This document shows positions 11,885 through 13,141 of a stretch of 13,141 nt of DNA, one piece after another. The notes under the pieces were generated by a model. It was given only the letters and a program-made list of their open reading frames with translations. It did not search any database and was not told where the DNA came from. The DNA comes from Actinomycetota bacterium (GTDB lineage: Bacteria; Actinomycetota; Acidimicrobiia; Acidimicrobiales; JAFATL01), in assembly GCA_019243975.1 (NCBI GenBank), contig JAFATL010000446.1:1-13141 (forward strand). The letters are read 5' to 3'. How positions within the stretch are numbered: position 1 is the stretch's first letter; each line of letters begins with the position of its first letter. The translations under genes and the position numbers were made by a program.

Positions 11885-13141
11885 ATGACCGACTCGACAT
11901 GGCTGGACGCGCACGAGCAGGCGGAGCTGGTGCGGAGCGGTCAGGCGTCGCCGGCCGAGCTCGTCGACGCGGCCATCGATCGCATCGAACGCGTGAACCC
12001 CGAGCTGAACGCGGTCATCCACCCGCGGTTCGACAAAGCGCGCGCGGAGGCCGCGGGGCAGCTGCCGGACGGCCCGTTCCGCGGCGTGCCGCTGCTGCTC
12101 AAGGACCTGGGCGCCATGTCGGAGGGCGACCCGTACCACTGCGGCGCCAAGTTCCTGAAGGAGCTCGGCTACACGGCCGACCACGACACGTCGTACGTGA
12201 CGCGTTTTCGCCAGGCCGGCTTCGTGATCGTCGGGCGCACCAACGTGCCCGAGTTCGGTTCCACCGTCACCACCGAGCCGCTCGCGTACGGCGCCTGCCA
12301 CAACCCGTGGAACCTCGACTACTCGACCGGCGGGTCGTCTGGTGGCTCGGGCGCGGCCGTGGCCGCCGGGCTCACTGCCGTCGCCCACGGAAACGACGGC
12401 GGCGGCTCGATCCGCATCCCTGCGTGCCAGAACGGCATCGTCGGCCTCAAGCCGACGCGCGCGCGTGTGAGCCAGGCGCCCGACGTGGGCGAGGCGTGGA
12501 TGGGCGGGACGATCGACGGCGTGTTGACGCGCACGGTCCGCGACACCGCCGCCGCGCTCGACTGCATCTCCGGCGGCGAACCCGGCGATCCCTATCCCGC
12601 CCCGGCGTTGGCGCGGCCGCTGGCCCAAGAAGTCGGCGTCGACCCCGGGTCGCTCCGCATCGGTCTGCTCGACCACCCGTTGATGCCGGGCATCGAGGGC
12701 AACGCCGAGTGTGCTGCCGCCGTGCAGGCCACCGGCAAGCTGCTCGAGTCGCTCGGCCACAAGGTCGAGGTGAGCCACCCCGAGGCGTTCGCCGACGGTG
12801 AGTTCCAGGGCCACTTCGTCAACATCGTGTCGGTGGCGGGCGCCACCGACCTCGACAGCTGGGGCCGCAAGATCGGCCGGCCCGTCACCGCCGACGACAT
12901 CGAGCCGGGCAACTGGCTGTTCGCCGAGATCGGCCGCTCGCTCACGGCGCCGATGTACGTGGCGTCGGTCGAGTGGATGCACGACTACCAGCGCCGCATG
13001 GCGGCGTGGTGGGCGACCGACGGGTTCGACGTGCTTGTCACACCCGTGCTCAATGGTCCACCTCCGCCGCTCGGCTACCTGAGCGATCCGGAGGAGGGCC
13101 TCAACCGCGTCATCGCCTACCTGCAGTACACCGCGCAGTTC
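11885..13141 (+). CDS. Amidase-signature enzyme (3' end cut by window edge)
   Basis: Hydrolase of the amidase-signature superfamily, cleaving a carboxamide or related bond; the substrate is unknown. 419 codons are open to the window edge; full-length members have about 460-500 residues, so roughly the last 50-80 are missing. The Ser-cisSer-Lys triad is intact: Lys73 in LLLKDLGA, cis-Ser151 in STGGSSGGSGAAVAAG and nucleophile Ser175 in GNDGGGSIRIPA, 24 residues apart as usual in this family. GIVGLKPTRARVS follows as expected, and VLVTPVLNGPPPP is the usual C-terminal strand. ATG 11885 has GGAGG four bases upstream. The sequence lacks features of GatA, so it is more like catabolic amidases (6-aminohexanoate-cyclic-dimer-hydrolase-like). 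It may be co-transcribed with the MFS gene. Confidence 0.94.
   Translation, partial: MTDSTWLDAHEQAELVRSGQASPAELVDAAIDRIERVNPELNAVIHPRFDKARAEAAGQLPDGPFRGVPLLLKDLGAMSEGDPYHCGAKFLKELGYTADHDTSYVTRFRQAGFVIVGRTNVPEFGSTVTTEPLAYGACHNPWNLDYSTGGSSGGSGAAVAAGLTAVAHGNDGGGSIRIPACQNGIVGLKPTRARVSQAPDVGEAWMGGTIDGVLTRTVRDTAAALDCISGGEPGDPYPAPALARPLAQEVGVDPGSLRIGLLDHPLMPGIEGNAECAAAVQATGKLLESLGHKVEVSHPEAFADGEFQGHFVNIVSVAGATDLDSWGRKIGRPVTADDIEPGNWLFAEIGRSLTAPMYVASVEWMHDYQRRMAAWWATDGFDVLVTPVLNGPPPPLGYLSDPEEGLNRVIAYLQYTAQF

Noticed and set aside
11204..12982. 592-codon minus-strand frame and 476-codon plus-strand frame at 11371-12801
   Set aside because: Both run across the boundary of the MFS and amidase genes in other frames, are Arg/His/Gly-rich and carry no recognisable motif. 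The intact MFS and amidase motifs occupy the true frames.

Overview
This is a gene-dense, very GC-rich stretch of bacterial chromosome with tightly packed genes, overlapping stop/start codons and several GTG starts. The gene families and style (actinobacterial-type 2-oxo-acid dehydrogenase E2, a DUF2203 protein, a TPP-riboswitch-controlled thiG-thiH pair, PhyH-type oxygenase, SDR/AKR enzymes, an MFS exporter) suggest an actinomycete-like organism. Acidimicrobiia is my best guess; no rRNA or marker gene is present to prove it. Nothing looks like a phage, insertion sequence, CRISPR array or tRNA, and no gene-free stretch exceeds about 130 bases.

Left block (1-3940, all minus strand): reading leftward, DUF2203, a possible 30-residue membrane peptide, lpd (E3), the lipoyl acyltransferase E2 and lipB (cut by the window edge) form one compact operon with gaps of 2 and 21 bases and two one-base TGATG overlaps. 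It holds the E2 and E3 parts of a 2-oxo-acid dehydrogenase complex plus the octanoyltransferase that starts lipoylation of E2. No E1 gene is in the window.

Centre-left (3941-6804, plus strand): a TPP riboswitch, whose 3' strand doubles as the Shine-Dalgarno sequence, precedes thiG. thiH follows with an ATGA overlap, and a class I SAM methyltransferase lies 17 bases further on. The riboswitch operon and the E2/E3 operon diverge from about 20 bases of A/T-containing DNA inside an inverted repeat. This may be one bidirectional promoter serving two arms of the same cofactor economy: TPP for E1, and lipoate, E2 and E3.

Centre (6794-8575): the methyltransferase converges on a phytanoyl-CoA-dioxygenase-like gene, and an 18-bp perfect palindrome spans their overlapping stop codons. 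The oxygenase carries an N-terminal SCP2-like domain. A 42-bp hairpin with 19-bp perfect arms separates it from an upstream gene for a three-helix membrane protein of unknown function.

Right (8666-13141): an SDR gene and an aldo/keto reductase gene (minus strand, ATGA overlap) diverge from an MFS exporter, which is followed by an amidase-signature enzyme cut by the right edge.
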